This document shows, piece by piece, positions 24,460-35,739 of a DNA stretch of 64,000 bases. The notes beneath the pieces are model-generated. The model had not been told where the DNA came from. It searched no databases and was given only the letters and a program-made list of their open reading frames with translations. This DNA is from Emydura subglobosa (Eukaryota > Chordata > Testudines > Chelidae), in assembly GCA_007922225.1 (NCBI GenBank), contig ML679961.1:62251430-62315429 (forward strand). The letters are read 5' to 3'. Both the position numbers and the translations under genes were made by a program. Numbering within the stretch: the stretch's first letter is position 1; every line of letters starts with the position of its first letter.

Positions 24460-24720
24460 ATCACCAATAAAAAAGTACTGCTTTACAATTCATTACTATT
24501 TATTGATAACAAGGGAATAAAGGGAGGAGAAAGTTGGGGGGAGGGGGAATTGATCGGTGGGGGGGGAGATTGGTGGGAGAAAACATACTGTTTCACAATT
24601 CATTACCATTTATTAATTGATAAGAAGGGAATAAAGGGAGGGAGAAGGAGGGAGGAACTGGAATGGTGGGTGAGGGGAAAGGGGGAGAACTGGATCGGTG
24701 GGAGGATGGGTAGGGGATGC
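24460..24720. repeat. Imperfect tandem duplication of about 115 bp in the Harbinger spacer
   Basis: The block ACAATTCATTACTATTTATT...GGGAATAAAGGGAGG plus a G/A-rich tail (from about 24480) recurs from about 24595 as ACAATTCATTACCATTTATT...GGGAATAAAGGGAGG. It lies between the stop of the Myb gene and the 3' end of the transposase gene, where both transcripts should end. AATAAA words occur in each copy (about 24508 and 24631). The G-rich tails (GGGGG with A) are strongly purine-biased. Confidence 0.75.
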
Positions 24721-24951
24721 GAAGTGAAACCACAGGACAGATAAGCAACGCACATTACTGTTGTCTCTCACTGCAAAAGCGGTTTTTCAATGCTTCCTTG
24801 AGGCACAGTGCTCTGCGATTGGCTCTCAGCATTGTAGTGGCATCTGGCTGCTCAAAATTTGTGGCCAGCCTATCTGCCTCCACAACCCCCAATGGGAACT
24901 TCTCCCCTTTTGTCTCACAGACATTATGCAGTGCACAGCAGGCAGAGATAA

Positions 24952-25915
24952 CTATTGGGATATTTTTTCACTGAGATCTAACCTAGTGAGCAGACTGTGC
25001 CAGAGCGCCTTTAAATGTCCAAATGAACATTCCACCACCATTCTGCACTTGCTGAGCCTATTATTAAAACGTTCCTTGTCATTGTCCAGGTGCCTGGTGT
25101 AGAGCTTCATTAGCCACCGGACCAAGGGGTAGGCAGGATCCCCCAGTATTACTATTAGCATTTCAACGTTGCCAATATTTATTTTTTGGTCAGGGAAGAA
25201 AGTGCCTGCCTGCATCTTTTTGAACAGACCTAAGTTCCTAAAGATGCATGTGTCATGTACCTTTCCAGACCACCCCACATCGATGTCGGTGAAGCATCCC
25301 CTGTGATCCACAAGGGCCTACAACACCATTGAGAATTATCCTTTTCAATTTATGTACTCTGTGGCAAGGAAGTCCGGGGCTAAGATAGGGATAGGTTTGC
25401 CATCTATGGTCCCCATCCCAGTTTGGGAACCCCATTGTGGAAAAGCCTTCCACTATGTCTTCCACATTTCCCAAAGTCACTACACTTCTTAGCAGAAGTC
25501 TATTAATGGCCTGGCACACTTGAATCACAGCTGCTCCCACGGGTGGATTTACTGACTCCAAATTGATTCCCAATTGACCGAGCTTCCACAGAGTGAGGGC
25601 CACTCTCTTCTCCACTGTTAGAGCTGATCTCAAGCGAGTATTCATGTGTTGCAGGTCTGGGGCGAGCTCTCTGCAAAGTTCAAAGGAAGTGGCCTTTCGC
25701 ATTTGAAAGTTCTTCAGCCACTGCTCATCATCCCACACCTTCATAACGATGTGATTCCACCAGTCAGTTCTTGTTTCCCAGGACCAGAAGTGGTGCTCCA
25801 CCGACTGCAGATGGTTCGTGACAGCCTGCAGCAAATGGGAAGTGTTTCGTTCTATGGCTTGTAGCAAGGCGGCCTCCGTAACATCACAATTTTCAGCGCT
25901 GCAGCTCCTGTCTCA
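24952..25915 (-). pseudogene. Harbinger DDE transposase (frameshifted)
   Basis: The nuclease that cuts transposon ends. The N-terminal part (from 25867, or a little upstream) has WWNHIVMKVWDDEQWLKNFQ and LTVEKRVALTLWKLG. The first catalytic Asp sits in GTIDGKPIPILAPDFLATEY near 25420-25355, readable only after a frameshift. After another shift near 25310 the frame reads VDHRGCFTDIDVGWSGKVHD, then VILGDPAYPLV with the second Asp, and MVVECSFGHLKALW with the catalytic Glu. It ends DLSEKISQ at 24952, where the family continues a little further. All three acidic residues survive in the DNA, but at least two frameshifts prevent a working product. Confidence 0.87.
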
Positions 25916-28900
25916 CTCCTGAAAATACTGCAGAATAAGTCGTGAGGTGTTTGTGATGCTCACAATAATAATGCAGAGCTGAACAGGCTCCATTCCTCTC
26001 AGGCAATGGCGTGCACGTGGCAGAGAGTGAAGGGTTTGAAAAAATGGCACGAAAAGGAGATTGTCTGTTTGTTTGGACAGGGATAAGGGGAGGGGGCGGA
26101 GAGTACACTGCATCATGGGAGAACGACAACCTTCCCAAAAGCCTCTGCGGCTAGTTGTACTGTGGGATAACTACCCACAGTGAACTGCCTTGATTGTCGA
26201 CCCAAGCATGGCTAGTGGGGATGCAATCCCCCAACGCAATGAGCATGGTGTGATCATGCTCCTGCGACTTCTAAAATTCGGCGGGTGAAAATCGATTTAA
26301 AATAAATAGACTTCACTCCACAGTGTAGACATACCCTATGTTAACTGTAGTCTTCAGAAGATATTCCCACATTACATTAGTCTTGGGTCTTTCTGGGGGA
26401 AGCAGGCAAATATTCTCAACCACAAGTGGATAATTTTGTGATTAGAAGTGAAATTATTTTTGTCTACATTCCCCTAGACATGAAAAGGCAATATTTTTGA
26501 TCTGCTCAACTACATAACTCCCAAATACATATGTGAATCAAGTCTTACAAAGATAGCAGTAAGTTTTTCAGGGGCACAAGTAGTCAGCATATCATGTTGT
26601 TTGTACTAAAAACAAAAGATCTGCTCCAATTCCTAACCCATTCCATATCCCTGACTCCTAGTGTTCTTCATTTCAAAAAGGACTTTTGCAAGAAAAAAAG
26701 TCTACATTTTTTAATCATGTCTTTCAACAAACAATGATTTTTTCCCCTAGAGAAATTTTATTTCCAGATGCTTAATAAGGTTAGACAAGATCTTGAATTT
26801 ACCTTTTAAACAAAACAAAATCAACATGGAGTAACATCTCAAAACTCTTGAAATCAATCAAAATCAGATTAATCTGAATCCTATGCAAAGTTACAGCTGT
26901 TTGCAACAATTTAAACTATATGCAGGAATCAACAACTATGTAGTAAAATAAAATGAAATATACAGAATGGACTGATATCCCATGTAGCTCAAGAGACCTG
27001 AAGGACATATTATTTCTTTTAAATTCAATCTGGAATGCACAACATAAGATGACCAATTCTCCGAGATTCATTTAAACCATCTTGTGGAAGAAAATGATTT
27101 CTGAGACTCCCTCAGTGTGTGCCACTTGTCACACATCAGTAAAAACAATCCTTGATGGGCTTGTCTTGTCTCTTCTTAAAATAGTTATTTGGCAACGTAT
27201 TTTATACATTTTTTGTGTGCAAGAGGTAAACAAATTATGACTAGGCTTATTTTACTGAGAAGTATTTAGAATGTCATTTTATATAAGGTAACAGTTATAC
27301 TAGGCATTACAAATCATTCTTTTTTACATCTTAGTTGCACGGCCAATTACTAAGGTGCTCCCACAGATGTTGTAGGACAAAGGATATCATACACACCAAT
27401 TGCATCTGCACTATTCAAACTCTAAATGAATCAGAAAGTTAGTCTTTAGGTTGGCAGGCTACAAAGGGGGAGATTTTTAAGTCCTCAGCTCCCACTGGCA
27501 ATCAACAGAATTGAGAGGCCCAACTGTCCTTTGTACCTTTGAAAATGTCAGCCAAAACCACTAAAGATTGGTTACTTAACAGTAACTGTGGCTCTTTGAA
27601 TGGTTTCACCTCTATATGTTCACACTTGTCTGATGAACTCCCTGGCGCTGCTGAGCTTCAGGAACCTGCTAGAAAGCCACTTGCCATGAAGACTAGACTA
27701 GCAGTTCCTTGTGAGGCCAAACTTCAGAGGCAATGGAAGGAGGCCATGCAGTCCACAACTATCACAGCTCTTTCTGCTAAACCCAGAATCCTTAAGAGTG
27801 TAGAACTCCAAGGAAGGGGAGCCGATGGACTGTTAGATTGAATGTGCAGAGGCAACATCCAAAAAAAACCCTCCAACAGGTGGTTTACCAGTGACTACTT
27901 CTTAAAGCATGTTACCTCTCCAGAGTCAAACTTGTAGGATAAGTGCATGTCAGATATGCAAATATGTGCGTTCAATTTAGTGAAATTAACTACTGAATGC
28001 CACTCCTCTGAGAAGATTTTCTCATGGCCAGTCTAAAACATGCTATAGACCAGCTTATGCTCAAACAAACCATCATTTGATGCTAATTACCTCACCAAAC
28101 AGGCAAGTTTAAAAAAAAAATAGTAGTGAGCCAATAACTGATCTCCACCAACACTTTAAGACCTCCATTAATCAAAGCTGGAGAAAACATAGAAAGACAC
28201 TCTTGAAAATGGGACTTAGGTGCTTTTGAAATTTTCATTCTACTTCTTGTTTTGGAAAAAATCCTTGAAGAAATAACATGCAGAGTACAAACTAGTGCAC
28301 ACACTCGGCAACAGAGAATTCAGTAACTTGCGAGATTTTTCTCTTTTCAGTACAGTAGCACCAAAAGAGCAGTTTTTTTTAAAAAGTGAGGACTGGAATC
28401 CTTAAATTAAGAAAGATTGAATGGAGTAGCTGCCATAAAAGTTAATTTTTTAAGATGTAATCTTCTTTGACAATGTCGCTTCCACTTTGGGAAGAGAATT
28501 GCGTGAGAGAGAAAGTGAGTACAAATATACAATTTTCATTTCACTGAGCTATGCAAAGTCTTAATTATGACCTAGTGTGATTAAATGAATCCCCTACTAG
28601 CAAGAAAATTAGTATGAATTAAGATTTTACGACTAGTGTCTAAAAAGTTAGCAGGCAATATATGACTATTCTACTTCAGTCACTGTTTGCCTAATAACAG
28701 CAAACATTTAACTATTCAATGTGGTGAGTTTGGTTTTAACTATTCCAAAAATACTGCAAAACTTGATTAAAAAGACAGTCATTTCAACTTCCAGCAATGT
28801 GCAAATGCCCCCATTTGATCTAAAATACTTAACTGAAATGCTGTTACGTAAAACAAACAGATAATTTTGCAGTTTGATACAGGTCTCCCAATTTAACTGT

Positions 28901-28943
28901 ACAGCACTGAAGAGTCTATCTTATTCTTTAACTTGGGACTTAC

Positions 28944-29132
28944 CCCTTGTTCATCCAGTTTCATAAGCTGCTCTGTGACTTTAGGAGTGTTGAAAGCTAA
29001 TCTGAGGCAATGGATATTCAACTCAGGAACCACATGCTCAAGCACTTCTTTTAAAGGAAGTCCTCTGGCTGTGCAATGCTTTGCAGTTGAAGGGATAGCA
29101 TCTTCCAGCACAGAGCCTCTTAAAGTCAGAAG
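28944..29132 (-). CDS. SIPA1L1: SIPA1L1 coding exon 3 (63 codons)
   Basis: 189 bases, phase 0 at both ends. The acceptor AG is at 29134-29133 and the donor GTAAGT at 28943-28938. It reads from [15 protein letters not shown] to LMKLDEQG without a stop. This is the region leading into the Rap-GAP catalytic domain, including the conserved [18 protein letters not shown] stretch. A MIR-like SINE begins about 35 bases on the intron side of the acceptor (from about 29166), so the splice site sits very close to a mobile element yet keeps its pyrimidine tract and AG. Confidence 0.97.
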
Positions 29133-29165
29133 CTAGAACACAGAAATAATAAATTATTTTGACAT

Positions 29166-29400
29166 ATTTAGGGAGGAAGTGTCAACTAGTGGTAAGAGCA
29201 GAGAACTGACTCAGGACTCCTGGGTCTATTACTGCCCTTCACTTTGACTTACTGTGACATCTACGGCAAGTAAACCTCTCAGAATCTCAGTATATTTATG
29301 AGTAAACCAGAACAATACTACCTCTCCAACTTACAATAGTATCTGAAAGACTTAAATAACTCATGTTGTATAAAGTAGATACGAATGTACAGAATATGAT
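29166..29400 (+). mobile_element. MIR-like CORE-SINE next to the exon 3 acceptor
   Basis: It reads AGTGGTAAGAGCAGAGAACT near 29188, then ACTCAGGACTCCTGGGTCTA, followed by a diverged core (TGACATCTACGGCAAG, CTCAGAATCTCAGTATATTT). This is the pattern of MIR-type SINEs with a tRNA-related head. The low-coordinate end is only about 35 bases from the splice acceptor of coding exon 3. The far end is uncertain. Confidence 0.7.
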
Positions 29401-30049
29401 ACCAAACAGCAGACATGATACTGCAAGCACTTTGTAACAGTATCCAGAGGCTCACATTTTGTATGAAATTAATACCTAGGGGAGATACAAAGAAGTACAC
29501 ATTTGTCTTGTGAAAATCCATGTAGCAGGTCAAATTTAAAACTAACTTGAGCCCCACAAGAAAAAAGCGCACTTGTAAGGCTTTAGTAATAAGCAGTGAG
29601 AACTAAGATAAACCTGAAAGATGAAACATTCAATGAGACTTCCCCAGTGAGATAGAAGCTGCAAGAAGTTTACAAAAAATGAGCATTTCATCTGCTTATC
29701 AGTTTCAGAAAATTCTAACTGTGAGACTGGCTACAAGGGAATGATATTCATCAGATGTCCCAGGTAAATGTTTAAGGGCAAAATGATCTGCATATACAGT
29801 AAATATATATTTATTTTATATAAATAAGCTCTAACTACATGAAGGTCTTTTATTCAAAAGTCTCTTTTAAACATAAAAAAATGACAAACTCCCACACAAA
29901 ATATCAGTTTATAAATAAAACCCAAGTTATATTAAAGCAGACAGTAATTTAGAACAGACAGATTTTTATTATGGATGGAGCAAAGCACCAAATATAAGCC
30001 TCTTCTCTCTCCTTCCTTCTTTCCCTTAACAGCTTCACTTCAGAAGGAA

Positions 30050-30293
30050 TCTGAGGACATCTCTACGCAGGGACATTAAGACAATTCAAAGGTAGGAAGC
30101 CAGTGTGTGTAAATTAAAGCAGAGGAGGTGCTACAGGTATCTTAGACCACTTTACTCCTGAAGAAAAGCAGAGGGATGGGAGCAAGGCAGAGGAAGAGGG
30201 GCTAACACTATTTAATTTATGCACATTGACTTTACACCTTTACTTGATTCACCTTATCTTTCTTGAGTGATCACAGTGTAGACAAGCCCTGAG
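30050..30293. mobile_element. Possible small non-autonomous DNA transposon
   Basis: About 245 bases bounded by related inverted words: GAGGACATCTCTACGCAG near 30051 and, reversed, CAGGGCTTGTCTACACTG ending near 30292. About 12 of 17 bases agree. The GTCTACACTG core resembles the end of the Harbinger at 22095-26336. The interior has no coding sequence. No target duplication could be defined. Confidence 0.35.
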
Positions 30294-30845
30294 TTTAAGC
30301 AACAAAAACAGAGGGAATTTCCTGAGGATTAATGGCCAACCAGTAAGAGTTGATGCACTTCAGGCATTAACCCCAGGCAATCATTAAATACCCCAAAAAT
30401 GCCATGTCCCAAAACAGTTGCTGTTATAAGCCAAATCTTTTATATGGAAAGAATAATTAAAAAATACTTCCCAGTAAGGGTTTTATTTTGCCATTTGTCC
30501 CCCATATTCTGTGTTGGGTGCCACTATTTGTTCAGTATACCGGGAATTTGGATTTTATTCGACACGGTCACAGAATTAATGCTCAGTATATTGGCCAATC
30601 AAGTTGCAACAATCTATTCACATTTACAAGTAGGTTATAAAGCAATTTAGATTGTTAAATGTATTTTATTTTATTTATTTATTGGAAGCCAATTATTTCT
30701 ATGTGTGAATATATTTCTCTTTTAAATAGAGACCAATAGATAAACATGTTATCCTTTCTGTACCAGTACTTTACAATAGTTAATTATAGTCCATTTGTTC
30801 TTTTGTGTGTTTAAACTATAGTATGTCTCAATTCAATGATCTACA

Positions 30846-31258
30846 CAGGGGTTCTCAACCGGTGGTACGCGTACCACTAGTGGTACGCGGAAGCCGGCTC
30901 AGTGGTACGCAAGGCAAACCGCGCCGCCGATTCCGCCGCCGAAGGCGGGGGGGGGGGCGCTGATTCCCCCCCCCCCCCCCCCCACCGCCACCGAGAAAAC
31001 CTCCCACCGTTGCTCACCCGGCCCGCTGAGAAAAGCCGCCGCTGCCGCTCTTCCCTCCCCCCGCCGAATCATGCCCCCTTGCTGCCGCCGAAAATGTGCA
31101 AATGGCTGTAGGGTTTCGGCGGAGGGCATTGATTGAAAGTGCTTACTGCGCTCATTTTCCGAGTAGTACTCTGGCCAGGTACAGTCAGGTGAAGCGGTAC
31201 TCGACCTGATTCTACCTGACTGGAGTGGTACTCGGGGAAAAAAAGGTTGAGAACCGCT
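30846..31258. mobile_element. hAT-like non-autonomous element (413 bp)
   Basis: The ends are inverted: CAGGGGTTCTCAACC at 30846 and GGTTGAGAACCGCT ending at 31258. The octamer GATCTACA stands on both outer sides (30838-30845 and 31259-31266), fitting the 8-bp target duplication of hAT transposons. The interior repeats GGTACGC / GTGGTAC words at both ends and has a very GC-rich centre with long G and C runs (about 30946-30982). There is no transposase. Open frames in the GC-rich centre are low-complexity Gly/Pro/Arg and not genes. Confidence 0.85.
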
Positions 31259-31829
31259 GATCTACAGTATGTGAAGTGGTTTGGTTGACCTAGTTCAGTT
31301 TCTATTTAACAGTGTTCAAATCAGAAAATCACCAACCGATGGCACTAAATGATATAATTCATTGTAATTTCAACAGAAGACTCTATGACAGATTGAAAGG
31401 AAGAGAATACATTTCTAGAGATAATCCCTCCAGTTACGGTTGAGTAATATGGGTTAGGCAATGTGGGGCAGTGCTTCAGTCTCTAGAGCTATTAACTTCG
31501 CACTTTCTGCCAGCACTAGAGTCAATTAAAAAAAAATCCAACCAAATCCACAACAGTTCTTAGAGGATGTTTTTTGTGCATGTGGTGCTTATATTGAGGA
31601 ACATGTAATGCGATTTATATGTTCACAATAACATGAAACTCAGACTGTGATATTGTATTGTATCTGATATAGTATAAAAACTTAGAAAATATGGATTTAG
31701 TGATTATACTTTACTAGAAAAAGGCAGTAACTTAAAAAGAAACTATAAATATAAAATTGTTTCCTCTATGGTTTTGTTTTTTGTGTGCTTTCTATTTGGA
31801 TCTTTTTTGTGCTATTGTTGCTGAAAACA

Positions 31830-33935
31830 GCACAACAAAGGTAATGGACTTCATGAAGGCAGACCAGCAAACTCAGAGAATTGATAGCTGGGATCCTGTG
31901 GGAAGTAAGTCTAAGACAAAAAAAGAGTTTGGGTGAGTTGGCAGTTTTTTAGAGAGATATTATTACCGGCACAAGAACAAACTATCCTAAAGAGATAGGA
32001 AATATGGTAAGAGATCACCTTGGCTTAACCAGATTTTCAGTGACCTAAAACTCAAAAAAAGTGGAAACTAAGTCAAATTACAAAGGATAAATATAAACAC
32101 ACATCACAAGCATGTAGGGACAAAATTAGAAAGGCCAAGGCACAAAACGCAATTAAAATAGCTAGGGACATAAAAGATAACAAGAAAACATTTTACAAAT
32201 AAATTAGAAGCAGGAGGAAGACCAAAGACATAGTGGACCCATTACTCAATGGGGAGAAAAAGACAGTAACAGAAAATGCAGCAATGGCTGAAGTTTTAAA
32301 TTCCTTTTTTGTTTCAGTTTTCACCAAAATGGTTAGTAGTGACAGGATGACTAACATAGTGAACAGCAGAATAAACTGGGTAGGATCTGAGGCTAAAGAG
32401 GGAAAGAACAAGCTAAGAATTATTTAAACAAGTTAGATGTCTTCAAGTCAACAGGGCCTGACAAAATACATCCTAGAATACTTAAGGAACTGCCTGAAGA
32501 GATCTATGAGCTATTAGTGATTATCTTTGAGAACTCATGGAGGCTAGAAGAGATCCCAGAGGACTGGAAAAGGCAAATATAGTATCTTTAGATAAAAAGG
32601 AGAATAAGGACAACCCTGGAAATTTTTAGACCAGTCAGCTGAACTTTGGTACTTGGAAAGATAAGGGAGCAAATAACCAGTCAGTCAGTTTGTAAGCACC
32701 TAGAAAAAATTAGATCAGTATTAGGCAACATAGATTTGTCAAGAACAAATCACATCATATCAACCTAATAGATTTTTTGACAGGGTAATAAATTCTTGTG
32801 GATGGGAGAAGCAGTAGATGTGATATATCTTGACTTTAGCAAGACTTTTGATACTGTATTACCTAACTTTCTCATAAACAAACTAGGGAAATATAACCTA
32901 GACAAACCCACTATAAGATGGGTACACATCTGGTTGGAAAACTGTACTCAGAGAGTAGTTATCAATGGGTCGCAGTCAAGCTGGAAGCAGATATGAAGTG
33001 GGGTCCCATAGGGATCTGTCCTAGGTCTGATTCTATTCAGTATCTTCATAAATAATTTGGACAATGGCATACAGAGTACATGTATAAAGTTTACAGACGA
33101 TACCATGCTGAGAGGGGTTGCAAGCACTTTGGAGGACAGTAGCAGAATTCAAAATGATCTTGAAAAACTGCAAAAATTATCTGAAATAAATAGGATGAAA
33201 TTGAATAAGGACAAATGCAAATACTACACTTAGGAACGAATAATCAACTGCACAAATATAAAATGGGAAACGACAGTCTAAGAAGTAGTACTGCAGAAAG
33301 GGATCTGGGGCTTCCAATAGATCACAAACTAAAACTGTTGCCAAAAAAAAACCAAACAACATTCTGGGATGTATTTGCAGTAGTTTTGTAAGCAAGACAC
33401 AAGGATTAATTCTCTTCCATTCTACTCAGCACTGATAAGGCCTCAACTGGAGTACTGTGTCCTCTGGGCACTGCACTTCAGGAAAGAGGTGGGCAAATTG
33501 GAGAAAGTCGACGAGAGCAACAAAAATGATTAAAGGTCTAGAAAACATGACATATGAGGAAAGATTGAAAAAACTTGGTTTGTTTATTCTGGAGAAGAGA
33601 AGACTGAGAAGACAGGATAACAGTCTTCAAGTACGTAAAAGGTTGCTCTCATCCAGTGAAGACAGGACAAGAAGTAATGGGCTTAAATTGCAGCAAGGAA
33701 GATTTAGGTTACACATTTGGTAAAAATTCCTAAGAGTAAGGGTAAATTAAGCACTGAAACAAATTATCTATGGAGGTTTTGGAATCTCTGTCACTGGAGG
33801 TTTTTAAAAACAGAGTAGACAAACACCTGTCAGGGATGTTTTAGATAATAATTAATCCTGCCTCAGTGCATGGGACTGGACTAGATGACCTATCAAGATC
33901 ATTTCCCGTCCTGCGTTTTGATAATTCTATGATTC
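31830..33935 (+). mobile_element. CR1 LINE, 5' truncated, with degraded reverse transcriptase
   Basis: Reads through a broken ORF2. There is a pre-RT region (ENAAMAEVLNSFFVSVFTKM near 32275) and then VDVIYLDFSKTFDTVLPNFL near 32817, the LDFSKAFDTV motif. Next come VVINGSQSSWKQI, an FTDDT active-site relic near 33090 where FADDT is expected, and the C-terminal box RATKMIKGLENMTYEERLKK near 33520. The 3' end has GACTGGACTAGATGACCTAT and TATGATTC at about 33930. Several stops and frameshifts. It is longer than the other CR1 copies here except the one at 50530. Confidence 0.88.
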
Positions 33936-35589
33936 ACTGAAGCCTAGATTGGGATACTAAAGTGAGAATACTTGCAAGTTTACCAATCTGCATTCTCAAA
34001 ACACTGCTTGCAGACATGAAGGAAAATCATGAAAAAGCTATGGTTACTACAAAGCTGGACTAAATTCAAACCAGAAATGGAGTAAAAAAGCTCATTTATC
34101 CAATTATTTATCCAATAATAAGTCTATGCAAACTTTATTTTAATTCAGTGTGGAAAACAATAGTTTTTGGGGGGTTTCTTTCTTTTTTTTTTTTTTAAAC
34201 AGACATCATTCCATTATTTTATTTACTCATCCAAAATGACTACTATCCTGTTGTAAGACATGGGATGTCTTGCAGAAACTAATAAAATAGACCATTAAAA
34301 TTTAAAAAATCCCTAAGAGTAAGCCTCTATTCTACTTGATATAAAAGACAAAAAACTACAACTTTTGCCAATGGTACTCTAAGTTTAGCCTGAGGTGTCT
34401 GCAAGATGAATGCTAATCTTTATTTATCAGAGTTTGAGTTTTAAATAGGAAACAAAGGTCCTAGTTGTACACTGAACTGCATTTGAACTGAATACTTCAG
34501 ATGAGATAAATTAAGCAAAATGTCCATCAGAATGTCCTCGGAGAAAAAAAGTTACATCAGCCTTATAGAGAATTTTAGTAGAAGTTAATGGTGAGAAGGA
34601 AAGTTTCAAAGTTTTGTAAGACAAGTGTAAACGTCAAGTAAGATAGCAAGCTATACAAAAAGCAACAGGAAAATCTGTAACTGTTTTTACAATGTGTGCA
34701 ATACCTTTGGGTGCTCTGAACAATTGTGTGCACCCCTTTACAATACAACTCAACAACAAAAACAAAATAGAACACACATCTTCAGACATAACAAAGTTTT
34801 AAAAAAGCATTCTCCCCTATTTGTCTCTGACAAGATTCTCCCAAGAGTGAAACAATACCTTTGCTGTAGCAAAGTGTAATTTACAAGATATTGGTCTGTT
34901 TCACTTCTGCTGGTCCAGCAGTTTGAACAAAAAGACTAACAACTGAGTTTCAGATTTCATTTTCCTGATCCAGGAATCTACTCATAGGAGGAAGAAATGG
35001 TGAAACCAACACTTGCATACATACAGAAAGCCCAGCACAGACAACATTCTTAGCAGCAGCTGAAGGTTAATAGTTTCTGTTGCTTAGATTTACAGATTAG
35101 GAGATTAAGATTGACAAGAGTTTGGTCATCTTCACTCCAGCTAAAGGATGTGAATTGCAGCAGGGAAGATGGCCATTCTTAAAATACATGTGCCATAAAC
35201 TGCAACAATGGTGGGGATATAATCTGGAATGGGAGAGGAAAAAGAGAAGAGAATGAAATTTTCCAGTTTGGAAGGAAGGATGAGAGGAATATTTTTTCTG
35301 CTAGAAAAAAAGTGAAGAGGAAAAGAAAAAAGGTTATTTACCAGTAACTGATGTTCTTCAAGCGGTGTTGCTCATATCCATTCCCTTATAGGTGTGTGCA
35401 CGCCTCCATGTACGGTTACCTGAACTTTTTTCCCCTTCGCAGGTCCTGTAGGGCTGGCTCTGGTGCCCCGCGCGAATGCTGCGGTATATGAGGCACTGCC
35501 GGTCCTACGCCCCCTCAGTCCCTTCTTTCTGCCAACTCCGGTGGCGGGGCGGGGCGGGGGGGAGGGGTGTGTGTGTGTGTGTGTGTTGT

Positions 35590-35679
35590 GGAATGGACAT
35601 GAGCAACACATCTCGAAGAACATCAGTTACTAGTAAGTAACCTTGTTTTCTTCTTCGAGTGATAGCTCATGTCCATTCC
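35590..35679. repeat. Internal complementary region of DIRS copy B
   Basis: It begins GGAATGGACATGAGCAACAC and ends GCTCATGTCCATTCC, with the same plan as in copy D and about 85-90 per cent similar by eye. Its first half pairs with the right end arm at 35330-35384. Confidence 0.85.
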
Positions 35680-35739
35680 ATTATAGCTGACTAACAAGCA
35701 GTACCTTGGAAGTGGGCTGGAGTTAGCGGTGAGCTGTCT

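Larger units (their letters stand above)
22095..26336. mobile_element. PIF/Harbinger DNA transposon, two convergent genes
   Basis: 4.2 kb element. The ends are imperfect inverted repeats: GGTCTGGTCTACATTG at 22095 and, reversed, GGGTATGTCTACACTG ending at 26336. Both are flanked by TAT (22092-22094 and 26337-26339), which is the 3-bp target duplication length of this superfamily. Inside are a Myb/SANT-like DNA-binding protein gene on the plus strand and a DDE nuclease gene on the minus strand, facing each other. This is the usual Harbinger layout, in which both proteins are required for movement. Both genes are broken, so this copy is immobile. Confidence 0.92.
15276..28943 (-). other. SIPA1L1: SIPA1L1 intron between coding exons 3 and 4
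   Basis: 13.7 kb, largely made of mobile elements. They are a CR1 tail (15462-15660), a MIR-like SINE (15690-15935), an L2/MIR-like tail (17035-17165), DIRS copy A with a nested CR1 tail (18080-21265), a CR1 tail (21461-22000) and a Harbinger transposon (22095-26336). Positions 15936-17034, 17166-18079 and 26340-28943 hold nothing I can identify. Confidence 0.85.

Noticed and set aside
30899..31129. Gly/Pro/Arg-rich open frames on both strands
   Set aside because: They come from the GC-rich centre of a non-autonomous hAT element and are low-complexity.
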